Position numbers and translations under genes: made by a program. From the NCBI GenBank assembly GCA_003244035.1, contig QHBV01000002.1, positions 1 to 5,582 of the forward strand: DNA of 5,582 bases, written 5' to 3'. The notes beneath the pieces were generated by a model. The model had not been told where the DNA came from. It made no database searches and saw only the letters and a program-made list of their open reading frames with translations. Shown here one piece after another: positions 1 to 5,582 of the stretch (positions are counted from its first letter, which is position 1; each line of letters begins with the position of its first letter). The DNA comes from Solirubrobacterales bacterium (lineage in GTDB: Bacteria; Actinomycetota; Thermoleophilia; Solirubrobacterales; Solirubrobacteraceae).

Positions 1-248
1 TGGAACACCATCGCGATGTCGCGGTCCTTGGGTGCGCGGTCGTTGACGATCTCCTTGCCGATCCTCAGCTCGCCCTCGGAGATGTCCTCGAGCCCGGCGA
101 CCATCCGCAGCGCTGTCGACTTGCCGCAGCCCGAAGGGCCGACGAGGATCATCAGCTCGCCGTCGTGGACCTCGAGACTCAGGTGCTTGACGGCCTCGTA
201 GCCGTCCGGGTATCGCTTGGTGACGTCCGTCAGTTCGATCTCGGCCAT
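1..248 (-). CDS. sugC: Trehalose/sugar ABC transporter ATP-binding subunit, SugC/MalK type (3' part outside window)
   Basis: This is the cytoplasmic ATPase that powers the importer encoded just upstream. Only the first 82 codons are present; the reading frame leaves the window at base 1. The start is MAEIELTDVTKRYPDGYEAV. A perfect Walker A motif, GPSGCGKST, follows at about residues 38-46, then GLEDISEGELRIG. The visible part ends APKDRDIAMVF plus a partial CA codon, which would begin the Q-loop glutamine. Signature motif, Walker B, H-loop and the C-terminal regulatory domain typical of MalK/UgpC proteins lie beyond the edge. From memory, M. tuberculosis SugC has nearly the same blocks (YPDG, GPSGCGK, GLEDIS-GELRI, APKDRDIAMVFQ). 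ATG at 248-246 is chosen because AAAGGAG sits 9 nt upstream. The gene lies 20 nt after the sugB stop and is probably the last transporter gene in the operon. The family is certain; the trehalose assignment rests on the neighbours. Confidence 0.9.
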   Translation of the reverse strand, partial: MAEIELTDVTKRYPDGYEAVKHLSLEVHDGELMILVGPSGCGKSTALRMVAGLEDISEGELRIGKEIVNDRAPKDRDIAMVF

Positions 249-257
249 GTGTGCGAG

Positions 258-264
258 CTCCTTT
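258..264 (-). promoter_or_regulatory. Ribosome binding site of sugC
   Basis: AAAGGAG on the minus strand, 9 nt before the ATG at 248. It lies inside the 20-nt gap between the sugB stop and sugC, so sugC has its own good Shine-Dalgarno site and does not depend on a stop/start overlap. Confidence 0.75.
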
Positions 265-268
265 GGTG

Positions 269-1099
269 TTATCCCTTGACTGCGCCCGCGGTCAGGCCCG
301 CGACGATCCGGCGCTGGAACAGGATCACGAGCAGCATCACCGGCACGGTCACGACCACCGCCGCCGCCGCGATGTCCCCGATCGGCTTGCTGAACTGCGA
401 GACGCCCGGGAACAGGGCGATCGCCGCCGGGACCGTTTGCGCCTTCGTGGTCGAGGTCAGCGAGATCGCGAAGATGAAGTCGTTCCAGCAAATGATGAAG
501 ACGATGATGAAGGTCGTCGCGATCCCCGGCATCGCGAGCGGGGCGATCACCTTGCGGAAGGCCTGGGCGGGGGTCGCGCCGTCGACCTGGGCCGCCTGCT
601 CCAGCTCCCACGGGATCTGGCGGAAGAACGCCGACAGCGTGTAGATCGACAGCGGCAGCGCGAAGGTCATGTACGGAAGGATCAGCCCCGGCCAGGTGTC
701 GTAGAGGCCGATCTGGCGCCACAGGTTGTAGAGCGGTCCGACGAGCGAGACCTGCGGGAACATCGCGACCGCGAGCGAGAGCGCGAGGATGATCCGCTTA
801 CCGGGGAAGTCCAGGCGGGCGATCGCGTACGCGGCCGCCGACGCCAGCAGCACCGCCAGCGCGGTCGAGATCAGCGCGATCCCGATCGAGTTGCGCAGCG
901 CGCTGGTGAAGACGCCGGCCTTGAAGATATCCGAGTAGTTCGACAGCGTCCACTGGTGGGGGATGAAGCTCCCGTCGGTCACCGTGGCCGGGGTCTTCAG
1001 CGACAGCATCACGATCCAGACCACGGGTACGAGCGAGCAGACGACGATCGCGACCAGGGCCGTCGACCATCCCGTCGTGCGCTTTGCCGTCTGATTCAT
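269..1099 (-). CDS. sugB: Trehalose/sugar ABC transporter permease, SugB/MalG type
   Basis: This is the second membrane subunit of the importer, 276 residues, the usual length for MalG-type permeases. About six hydrophobic segments are visible (roughly residues 12-34, 71-95, 103-124, 136-158, 192-214, 241-261). The cytoplasmic EAA loop that docks on the ATPase reads EQAAQVDGATPAQAFRKV from residue 167, followed by prolines 187 and 191. The C-terminus, FQRRIVAGLTAGAVKG, agrees with my memory of mycobacterial SugB, as do DTWPGLILPY and YTLSAFFR. The ATG at 1099-1097 overlaps the sugA stop as ATGA, and GGGAGG lies 9 nt upstream. The stop is TAA at 271-269. MalG-family membership is very secure; trehalose specificity is inferred from the whole operon. 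Confidence 0.93.
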   Translation of the reverse strand: MNQTAKRTTGWSTALVAIVVCSLVPVVWIVMLSLKTPATVTDGSFIPHQWTLSNYSDIFKAGVFTSALRNSIGIALISTALAVLLASAAAYAIARLDFPGKRIILALSLAVAMFPQVSLVGPLYNLWRQIGLYDTWPGLILPYMTFALPLSIYTLSAFFRQIPWELEQAAQVDGATPAQAFRKVIAPLAMPGIATTFIIVFIICWNDFIFAISLTSTTKAQTVPAAIALFPGVSQFSKPIGDIAAAAVVVTVPVMLLVILFQRRIVAGLTAGAVKG

Positions 1100-2037
1100 G
1101 CCTCCTGCCCTCCCGGGGTCGCCCCGGCCCCGAAGACCTTGATGAACACGAACGCGATCAGCGCCACGATCAGGAACAGCAGCACGGAGACCGCCGATCC
1201 GAGGCCGAGGTTCAGCCGGCTGAGCAGCGTGTTGTAGTTGAGCATCGAGAGCGACTCCGTGCCCTGCTGTCCCTGGTTGAAGATGTAGATCGTGTCGAAG
1301 ATCCTGAACGCGTCGAGCGTGCGGAACAGCAGCGCGACCAGGATCGCCGGCTTCATCAGCGGGATCGTGATCCGCCAGAAGCGCTGCCAGGTGGTGGCGC
1401 CGTCGACCCTCGCCGCCTCGTGCAGCTCGTCCGGAACGAGCGCCAGCCCGGCCAGCAGCAGCAGCGCCATGAACGGCGTGTTCTTCCAGATCTCGGTCAG
1501 GATGATCGCGATATAGGTGGTCGTCGGATGGCTGAGCGGATCGCTGGTCAGCCCCAGCAGCTTCGGGATCCAGCCGCTGTTGAGCGCCCATGCGTACTGC
1601 CACGAGTAGGCCGCCACGACCGCGACGATCCCGTAGGGGATCAGCGCGATCGCGCGCACCGCCCCCCGCGCGAAGATCGCCCGGTGCATCGCGAGCGCGA
1701 GCAGCATCCCGAGCACGAGCTGGACCCCGACCGAGATCACGGTGATGATCACGGTGTGCAACACATCCTGCCGGAAGACGGGGGCGGAGAGCACATGGCC
1801 GTAGTTGGACAGGCCGATGAACTTGGTCGCGTTCGGGTAGCGCAGGTCCGAGCGCTTCAGCGACAGGATCACCGCGTCCACGATCGGGTATGCGGTGACG
1901 GCGATCATCACGACCGCCGCCGGCCCGACGAGCATCGCGGCCAGCTTGCGCTCGCCCTTGGCGCGTCCGGTCAGCCGCTTGCGCGGCGCCCGCGGCGCGG
2001 CGGTGGGCGGCTCAGCGGCGGCGGCGCCCGTGCTCAC
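1096..2037 (-). CDS. sugA: Trehalose/sugar ABC transporter permease, SugA/MalF type
   Basis: This is the first membrane subunit of the importer, 313 residues. It has a 30-residue Ala/Pro/Arg-rich N-terminal tail, then hydrophobic segments at about 34-60, 93-118, 127-150, 174-200, 228-241 and 278-302. The EAA loop reads EAARVDGATTWQRFWRITIP from residue 207, with the conserved Glu, Asp-Gly and Pro. Blocks such as MLVGPAAVVM, VTAYPI, LIPYGIV, TPFMALLLLAGLALVP and LFRTLDAFRIFD match my memory of mycobacterial SugA. The GTG at 2037-2035 is chosen because GGAG lies 7 nt upstream and the GTG overlaps the lpqY stop as GTGA. The frame stays open far upstream (to about 2835) in shadow of lpqY; that part has no membrane-protein character. 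The stop TGA at 1098-1096 overlaps the sugB start. Confidence 0.93.
   Translation of the reverse strand: MSTGAAAAEPPTAAPRAPRKRLTGRAKGERKLAAMLVGPAAVVMIAVTAYPIVDAVILSLKRSDLRYPNATKFIGLSNYGHVLSAPVFRQDVLHTVIITVISVGVQLVLGMLLALAMHRAIFARGAVRAIALIPYGIVAVVAAYSWQYAWALNSGWIPKLLGLTSDPLSHPTTTYIAIILTEIWKNTPFMALLLLAGLALVPDELHEAARVDGATTWQRFWRITIPLMKPAILVALLFRTLDAFRIFDTIYIFNQGQQGTESLSMLNYNTLLSRLNLGLGSAVSVLLFLIVALIAFVFIKVFGAGATPGGQEA
1109..1114 (-). promoter_or_regulatory. Ribosome binding site of sugB
   Basis: GGGAGG on the minus strand, 9 nt before the ATG at 1099 and inside the 3' end of sugA. A second GGAGG at 1105-1101 is only 1 nt from the ATG and too close to act as a normal Shine-Dalgarno site. Together with the ATGA stop/start overlap this supports translational coupling of sugA and sugB. 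Confidence 0.65.
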
Positions 2038-3344
2038 AGCAGCGCTCCGGAGGAGAGGGCCTTCTTGATCTCGTCGCGCAGCGTGCTGAGAACGGTGCTC
2101 GGGTTGATCGATGAGGTCGGCGAGAGCGCCTTCTGAATCGCCAGGCTGACGTCGGCGTAGGCGGGGGTCTTCGGGCGGATCCCGTAGTTCTCGATCTGGG
2201 TCTTGAGTAGCGCGTGGAACGGGTACTGCTGGGCGATCGACGGCTGGTCGTAGATGCTCGCGTTGACCGGCGCGAGCCCGCCCTTGATCGCGTCGCGGAC
2301 CTGATTGGCGGGCTGGGTCAGGCACTGGATCGCCTGGAAGGCCTGCTGGGGGTGCTTGGAGTAGGCCGAGACGCCGAGGTTGTAACCGCCGATCGACACG
2401 CGGGGGGCAGTGCCGGGGGTGACGGTGGGGAACAGGGCATAGCCCATCTTTGCCTGGATCCCCGCCTTCGCCGCCGCCGGCCACACGAACGGGTAGTTGA
2501 TCTCGAACGCCGCGGCGCCCTTCTCGAAGGCGGTGCGGGCGTCGTCCTCCTTGTCGGTGTTGAGTGAGGGATCGGCCGCCGGCGAGGTCGCGAGCCGGTG
2601 CATGATCGACGCCGCCGTCTTGGTCGACTGGCCGATGACCACCTGGTTGCTCGGGGTCAGGATCTGCCCGCCGGCGGAGTCCACGAGCGAGTTGAACCAC
2701 ACGACCAGGCCCTCGTATTGCGCGCCCTGCTCCTCGATGTAGTGGGGCTTGCCCTGCTTGGCGAGCGCGATCGCGTCGGCGAGCATCTCGTCCCAGGTCT
2801 TGGGCGGGCTGGGCACGAGGTCCTTGCGGTACCACAGCAGCTGGGTGTTGGAGTTCAGCGGCGCGGCGTACAGCCTGCCGTTCCAGGTGGCGGTCGCGAT
2901 CGGCCCCGCTAGATCTCCCCTAGTGACCTGCGTGGCGGGCGCCGCCGGCCACGGGCGGATCCACTTGGCGGTGGCGAACTCGGCGGTCCAGTCGACATCC
3001 ATCGCGAGGATGTCGATCGAGGAGTCGCCGGCGGCCAACCGGCGCACGAGCGACACGCGCTGCTGGTCGGAGGCGGTCGACAGCAGGTTGATCGCGATCT
3101 TGTACTTGCCCCCCGAGGCCGCGCTGCAATCGCCGGCGGCCTTTGCGAACGAGCCCGAGGGCTCGGGGAACACGTACCAGTTGAGCGTCGGCGGCCCCTT
3201 GCTCGATCCGCCGCACCCGGCCAGCAGCGTCGCGGCGGCCGTGACGGCGGCGATCGCGGCGACGGCCGCCGCGGCCGAGCGGCCGGATCGGCTGGATCGA
3301 CCGGGTCGCCGGAGTGCGCCTCCCACGCTCGTGACTTTTCTCAC
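2034..3344 (-). CDS. lpqY: Trehalose/sugar-binding lipoprotein of ABC importer, LpqY type
   Basis: This is the extracytoplasmic lipid-anchored receptor that delivers sugar to the permeases, 436 residues from the GTG at 3344. An Arg-rich n-region (residues 1-23) is followed by an Ala-rich hydrophobic stretch (24-42) and the lipobox LAGC with Cys44, then a Gly/Ser linker. Blocks resembling mycobacterial LpqY, from memory, are QQRVSLVRRLAAGDSSIDIL (95-114; the mycobacterial protein differs at several positions), MDVDWTAEF (115-123), YAAPLNSNTQLLWYRKDLV (159-177), GLVVWFNSLVDSAGG (212-226), FEINYPFVW (280-288), VSIGGYNLGVS (316-326) and RPKTPAY (390-396). Pocket candidates by analogy are Asp116, Asn166, Glu281, Gly320 and Arg390. 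The stretch after residue 288 is about 39 residues shorter than in the remembered M. tuberculosis protein. The alternative GTG at 3326 would give 430 residues. I prefer 3344 because a TAGGGT box lies 10 nt upstream; no clear Shine-Dalgarno exists for either. It is the first gene of the operon. Confidence 0.9.
   Translation of the reverse strand: MRKVTSVGGALRRPGRSSRSGRSAAAAVAAIAAVTAAATLLAGCGGSSKGPPTLNWYVFPEPSGSFAKAAGDCSAASGGKYKIAINLLSTASDQQRVSLVRRLAAGDSSIDILAMDVDWTAEFATAKWIRPWPAAPATQVTRGDLAGPIATATWNGRLYAAPLNSNTQLLWYRKDLVPSPPKTWDEMLADAIALAKQGKPHYIEEQGAQYEGLVVWFNSLVDSAGGQILTPSNQVVIGQSTKTAASIMHRLATSPAADPSLNTDKEDDARTAFEKGAAAFEINYPFVWPAAAKAGIQAKMGYALFPTVTPGTAPRVSIGGYNLGVSAYSKHPQQAFQAIQCLTQPANQVRDAIKGGLAPVNASIYDQPSIAQQYPFHALLKTQIENYGIRPKTPAYADVSLAIQKALSPTSSINPSTVLSTLRDEIKKALSSGALL
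2045..2048 (-). promoter_or_regulatory. Ribosome binding site of sugA
   Basis: GGAG on the minus strand, 7 nt upstream of the GTG at 2037 and within the last codons of lpqY. This site and the GTGA overlap fix the sugA start within an otherwise longer open frame. Confidence 0.6.
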
Positions 3345-3354
3345 GATGGCGCGG

Positions 3355-3382
3355 ACCCTACCCGGTGCTGGCGGTTTCGCAA
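3355..3382 (-). promoter_or_regulatory. Predicted promoter of the lpqY-sugABC operon
   Basis: Reading the minus strand, a -35-like TTGCGA (3382-3377) is followed by a 16-nt spacer and a -10-like TAGGGT (3360-3355, TANNNT). The GTG of lpqY begins after 10 more nt, so transcription would start 0-4 nt before the start codon. No Shine-Dalgarno is seen, which fits a leaderless or near-leaderless message. This is a prediction from motif and spacing only. Confidence 0.55.
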
Positions 3383-3448
3383 CATCGCGCTGGACGAAAG
3401 TTCGAGCTCGGTGATCAGAGCGCCGCCGCTCGTACCGGCCGGCGCCGC

Positions 3449-3454
3449 TAGCCT
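3449..3454 (+). promoter_or_regulatory. Predicted -10 element of the rightward membrane-protein gene
   Basis: TAGCCT (TANNNT form) lies 10 nt upstream of the ATG at 3465, the same spacing as the TAGGGT box before lpqY on the other strand. No convincing -35 hexamer is visible 16-18 nt further upstream, and no Shine-Dalgarno precedes the ATG. A leaderless start is likely, but the call is weaker than for lpqY. Confidence 0.45.
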
Positions 3455-3464
3455 GCACGCCGCG

Positions 3465-5066
3465 ATGCCTCGTGCCAAGATCGCGGTCCTGCTCTGGGTG
3501 GCGGCGTTCGGCCTGTATGGCGTGACGGCCGGAAAGCTGGCGGGCTACGAGCCCGAGACCGCGGCCGTGAGCGAGGGGCTCGTCCAGAGCGGCCAGCTGC
3601 ATGTGCCGTCCGGATCGCCGCTGGCCCAGGGCCAGGGGGTCCCCGGGCGGGGCGGTCACCGGTACAGCCGCACGGGGCTGACCCAGCCGGTGCTCGAGGC
3701 GCCGTTCTACTGGGTGGGTCAGGAACTGGATCGGCTCGCCTCTGGCGGCAAGAGCTACCGCTGGCGCCTGACCGCGGTGTGGCTGTTCGAGCCGGCGATG
3801 GCGGCGCTGACGGTGCTCGCCATCTTTGCCCTGCTGCTGCTCCGCGAGGTCCCCGAGCGCAGAGCGCTCGGGCTGGCCGCGCTGTGCGCGGTCGGGACGC
3901 TGATCTGGCCCTACTCCAAGATCGGGATGGACACGACGCTGATGGCGATGGTCGCGCTGAGCGCGGTGGCCGCCGCGTGGACGGCGAAGCGGCCGACGAC
4001 CGGTCGCTTCGCGCTGACCGGCCTCGCCGTCGCGCTGGCGATGAACTCCAAGCCATACGGGACGCTGCTCGCGCTCGGGGTCGTCACGCTGCTCGCCGGC
4101 GCGTTCAGAGAGCAGCTGCGGCTGCGGCGAATCGGTGTGATCGCCGCGTTCGCGGCGCCGGTGATCCTCGGCGCACTGACGATCGCCTGGTACAACTGGT
4201 ACCGCACGGGCTCGATCACCCATTTCGGGGATCAGTACCTCCCCGTACAGCTCGTGTCGATGCCGTTCGACGCGATCGGCCTGCTGCTGAGCCCGGGCAA
4301 GGGGCTCCTCTTCTACAGCCCGCTCGTGATCCTCGGACTGATCGGGCTCCGCGAACTGTGGCGCGCCGACCGGCCGCTGGCCCGCGCGATCGCCGTGACC
4401 GGCACAGTCAACGTCCTCGTGATCGCGACCTCGCTCGTGTGGAGCGACGAGACCTGGGGGCCTCGCTACCTCCTCCCCTCGGCGTGGCTGCTGGTGCTTC
4501 CGATCGCATGGTGGGCGAGGGGTCGCGCGCGACTGCGATGGCTGGGCGCGGCCGCGCTGATCGGCATCTGCATCCAGTTCGTCGGCGTGTTCGCCAACTA
4601 CGGAGTCACGCTGCCGGCGATCCGAGTCCTGACCGGAGAGCCGGTCTACCTGTACGGCGCCTGCAGCCCCCACCCCGGCCCCGACGACCACGACCCGGCC
4701 CCGGGTTGCCCGCAGGTGGCCTACGGCGACGACGGCCCGCGCTGGATCCCGATGGCATCGCCGATGCTGCTCCAGGCCGAGCTGACCGCCGCCTACCTCG
4801 AGGAGAAGCTGACCGGCTCGGGGTTCGTCGTCACCTACGGGCCGTGGCGGGGGCACGCGGGGGCGATCGACTTGCGGCACCCCGAGCGGACCTTCGCGCC
4901 GCTGCCCGACTTCTGGTGGACGTTGCCCGGCGAGTCGACCAAGCAGGACCTCATAGCGGTGCTGCTCGGCCTGCTGGGCCTCGGATCTGGGGCGATGCTC
5001 GGGCGACGGCTGCTGGTGGCGCAAACCACGACGGGGACCCCCCTTCAAGAGGGTCCCCGTCGCTGA
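3465..5066 (+). CDS. Polytopic membrane protein, probable GT-C fold glycosyltransferase (PMT/ArnT-like)
   Basis: The 533-residue protein has a first membrane segment at about residues 5-22, then an outward loop with an acidic pair in GYEPET (27-32), where GT-C enzymes keep their catalytic acid. Further hydrophobic segments lie near 104-126, 135-150, 156-172, 183-212, 224-243, 266-295, 306-325, 336-350, 357-380 and 494-512. Motifs common in bacterial relatives are YSRTGLTQPVLEAPFYWVG (67-85), SPGKGLLFYSP (276-286) and WGPRYLLP (331-338). Residues 381-493 form a mostly soluble, probably extracytoplasmic domain with Cys400 and Cys415. Such proteins usually move a sugar from a polyprenyl-phosphate donor to a surface acceptor; neither donor nor acceptor can be told here. 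ATG 3465 is preferred over GTG 3411, because the 18 extra residues are not membrane-like and the TAGCCT box fits the ATG. It is transcribed divergently from lpqY. The family call is moderate and the activity is unproven. Confidence 0.75.
   Translation: MPRAKIAVLLWVAAFGLYGVTAGKLAGYEPETAAVSEGLVQSGQLHVPSGSPLAQGQGVPGRGGHRYSRTGLTQPVLEAPFYWVGQELDRLASGGKSYRWRLTAVWLFEPAMAALTVLAIFALLLLREVPERRALGLAALCAVGTLIWPYSKIGMDTTLMAMVALSAVAAAWTAKRPTTGRFALTGLAVALAMNSKPYGTLLALGVVTLLAGAFREQLRLRRIGVIAAFAAPVILGALTIAWYNWYRTGSITHFGDQYLPVQLVSMPFDAIGLLLSPGKGLLFYSPLVILGLIGLRELWRADRPLARAIAVTGTVNVLVIATSLVWSDETWGPRYLLPSAWLLVLPIAWWARGRARLRWLGAAALIGICIQFVGVFANYGVTLPAIRVLTGEPVYLYGACSPHPGPDDHDPAPGCPQVAYGDDGPRWIPMASPMLLQAELTAAYLEEKLTGSGFVVTYGPWRGHAGAIDLRHPERTFAPLPDFWWTLPGESTKQDLIAVLLGLLGLGSGAMLGRRLLVAQTTTGTPLQEGPRR
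5029..5062 (+). terminator. Perfect 12-bp inverted repeat at the end of the membrane-protein gene, possible terminator
   Basis: CGACGGGGACCC (5029-5040) pairs perfectly with GGGTCCCCGTCG (5051-5062) around a 10-nt loop. The stem is very GC-rich. The right arm ends 1 nt before the TGA (5064-5066), so the hairpin is built from the last codons (TTTGTPLQEGPRR). No T-run follows on either strand, so it is not a textbook intrinsic terminator. It may still stop or pause transcription, or protect the 3' end of the message. Confidence 0.5.
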
Positions 5067-5253
5067 TCCCAGCGACTCACCCACGGCCGGGTTGGGCGCA
5101 CCGCCGGGCGGCTCTTGCACGGAGTCAAAACGCGAAACCGCACCTCAAGTTGCGGCGCACGGCAGGAAATCTCCCTCACTCGCGCAGGCCATGAGCCCAT
5201 GTGCAAAGCTACTGAGCGTGGCAGAGGCCAGCAACCGTGCTGGGGGGGCGGCG
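5067..5253. other. Spacer between membrane-protein gene and methyltransferase gene
   Basis: This 187-bp stretch is less GC-biased than the genes around it. I see no tRNA, no repeat of note and no convincing -35/-10 pair. It contains two possible upstream in-frame starts for the methyltransferase (ATG 5191, GTG 5218) and a run of seven G at 5242-5248. A promoter for the methyltransferase probably lies here but cannot be placed. Confidence 0.4.
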
Positions 5254-5582
5254 ATGTCCGAGCAGTCCCGCCGTTACGACCGGGCCGCCGCAGAAGCACT
5301 CGCCTTCAGGGGCGACTCGCACTTTCCGGTGCTCGCGGAGGTGCCGGGCGGGATGCATGTGCTCGAGCTCGGGACCTCGACCGGATACATGTCGCGTGCG
5401 CTCGTCGAGCGCGCGTGCACCGTGGTGGGCGTCGAGTACGACCCCGGGGCAGCAGAGCTGGCGGCGGCGCACTGCGAGCGCATGATCGTCGGCGATCTCG
5501 ACGATCCTGAGCTGCTCGACGAGCTCGCGGACGAGCGCTTTGACCTGGTGCTCGCCGCGGACGTCCTGGAGCACCTCAAGAA
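5254..5582 (+). CDS. Class I SAM-dependent methyltransferase, N-terminal part (runs off window)
   Basis: The frame is open to the window end, giving 109 complete codons from ATG 5254. After MSEQSRRYDRAAAEAL comes SAM-binding motif I, VLELGTSTGYMSRAL (residues 36-50). An acidic strand-2 end follows at VVGVEYDP with Glu61, then IVGDLDDPE (78-86) and the strand-4 block FDLVLAADVLEHLK (96-109). These are the Rossmann-fold motifs of UbiG/Methyltransf_11/23-like enzymes. Relatives with LELG-TGYMS and DVLEHL are often found beside or fused to glycosyltransferases in surface-sugar gene clusters, which would suit the preceding GT-C-like gene, but the acceptor is unknown. Motif I reads GTSTG instead of GxGxG, a tolerated variant. 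In-frame upstream starts at GTG 5218 and ATG 5191 are possible. ATG 5254 is preferred because the RYDRAA segment resembles the usual beginning of the domain, although its upstream G-run is a poor Shine-Dalgarno. Confidence 0.85.
   Translation, partial: MSEQSRRYDRAAAEALAFRGDSHFPVLAEVPGGMHVLELGTSTGYMSRALVERACTVVGVEYDPGAAELAAAHCERMIVGDLDDPELLDELADERFDLVLAADVLEHLK

Noticed and set aside
251..2136. Long plus-strand open frames opposite sugB, sugA and the end of lpqY
   Set aside because: The predicted proteins are highly charged Arg/Asp/Glu/Gln-rich strings, typical of GC-rich antisense frames. The minus-strand frames encode clear transporter motifs.
3375..3399. Weak dyad TTTCG / CGAAA near the lpqY -35 region as an operator
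   Set aside because: The arms are only 5 bp with a 15-nt spacer, which is expected by chance; it matches no LacI- or TetR-type operator I know.
3403..3417. Palindromes CGAGCTCG and TGATCA in the divergent region
   Set aside because: Short restriction-site-like palindromes are frequent in this sequence, and their spacing shows no operator-like symmetry.
3411..3464. GTG 3411 as start of the membrane-protein gene
   Set aside because: It adds 18 residues unlike a signal or membrane segment and would make the TAGCCT box coding. ATG 3465 starts directly before the first membrane helix.
3345..5120. Very long minus-strand open frame continuing upstream of lpqY, opposite the membrane-protein gene
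   Set aside because: Its translation is rich in Arg, Gly, Pro, Gln and Asp, without domains, as expected for the antisense of a GC-rich gene. The lipoprotein signal peptide shows that lpqY begins near 3344.
3779..5194. Alternative plus-strand frame within the membrane-protein gene
   Set aside because: It is Arg/Ala/Asp-rich low-complexity translation with no membrane segments or motifs, a +1-type shadow of the true frame.
5067..5253. Possible small RNA or tRNA in the spacer
   Set aside because: No cloverleaf, conserved TψC-like segment or strong hairpin is visible; only a minor 5-bp stem (CCGCA/TGCGG, 5138-5155).
1..5582. Mobile element, CRISPR, toxin-antitoxin or phage-defence module
   Set aside because: No transposase, terminal inverted repeats, spaced direct repeats or defence-type proteins are visible; every real gene is accounted for by transport, membrane glycosyltransfer or methyltransfer.

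Overview
The window is GC-rich and uses GTG as well as ATG starts. It carries proteins that closely resemble the mycobacterial trehalose transporter, so an actinobacterium is likely. The sequence alone does not fix the order; a deep-branching group such as Thermoleophilia/Solirubrobacterales is only a guess. Almost the whole window is coding on one strand or the other.

Left part, minus strand, read from 3344 down to 1: a four-gene ABC importer operon in the order lipoprotein solute-binding protein (lpqY-like, 2034-3344), first permease (sugA-like, 1096-2037), second permease (sugB-like, 269-1099) and ATPase (sugC-like, 1-248, cut by the window edge). Gene order and many recalled sequence blocks match lpqY-sugA-sugB-sugC of Mycobacterium tuberculosis, which imports trehalose. 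lpqY/sugA and sugA/sugB overlap by 4 nt (GTGA and ATGA), and sugB/sugC are 20 nt apart, so the operon is tightly coupled.

Middle, 3345-3464: a 120-bp divergent intergenic region. Each flanking start codon is preceded by a TANNNT -10-like hexamer exactly 10 nt upstream (TAGGGT for lpqY, TAGCCT for the rightward gene). This suggests leaderless or nearly leaderless transcripts.

Right part, plus strand: a 533-residue polytopic membrane protein with features of GT-C fold (PMT/ArnT-like) lipid-linked-sugar glycosyltransferases (3465-5066). A perfect 12-bp inverted repeat covers the end of its coding region. After a 187-bp spacer comes the N-terminal part of a class I SAM-dependent methyltransferase (5254 to the window end). 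These two genes may belong to a surface-glycan locus, but that is inference.

I see no mobile element, CRISPR array, RNA gene or clearly undescribed system here. The points most worth checking are the short LpqY variant, the paired near-leaderless promoters and the terminal hairpin.
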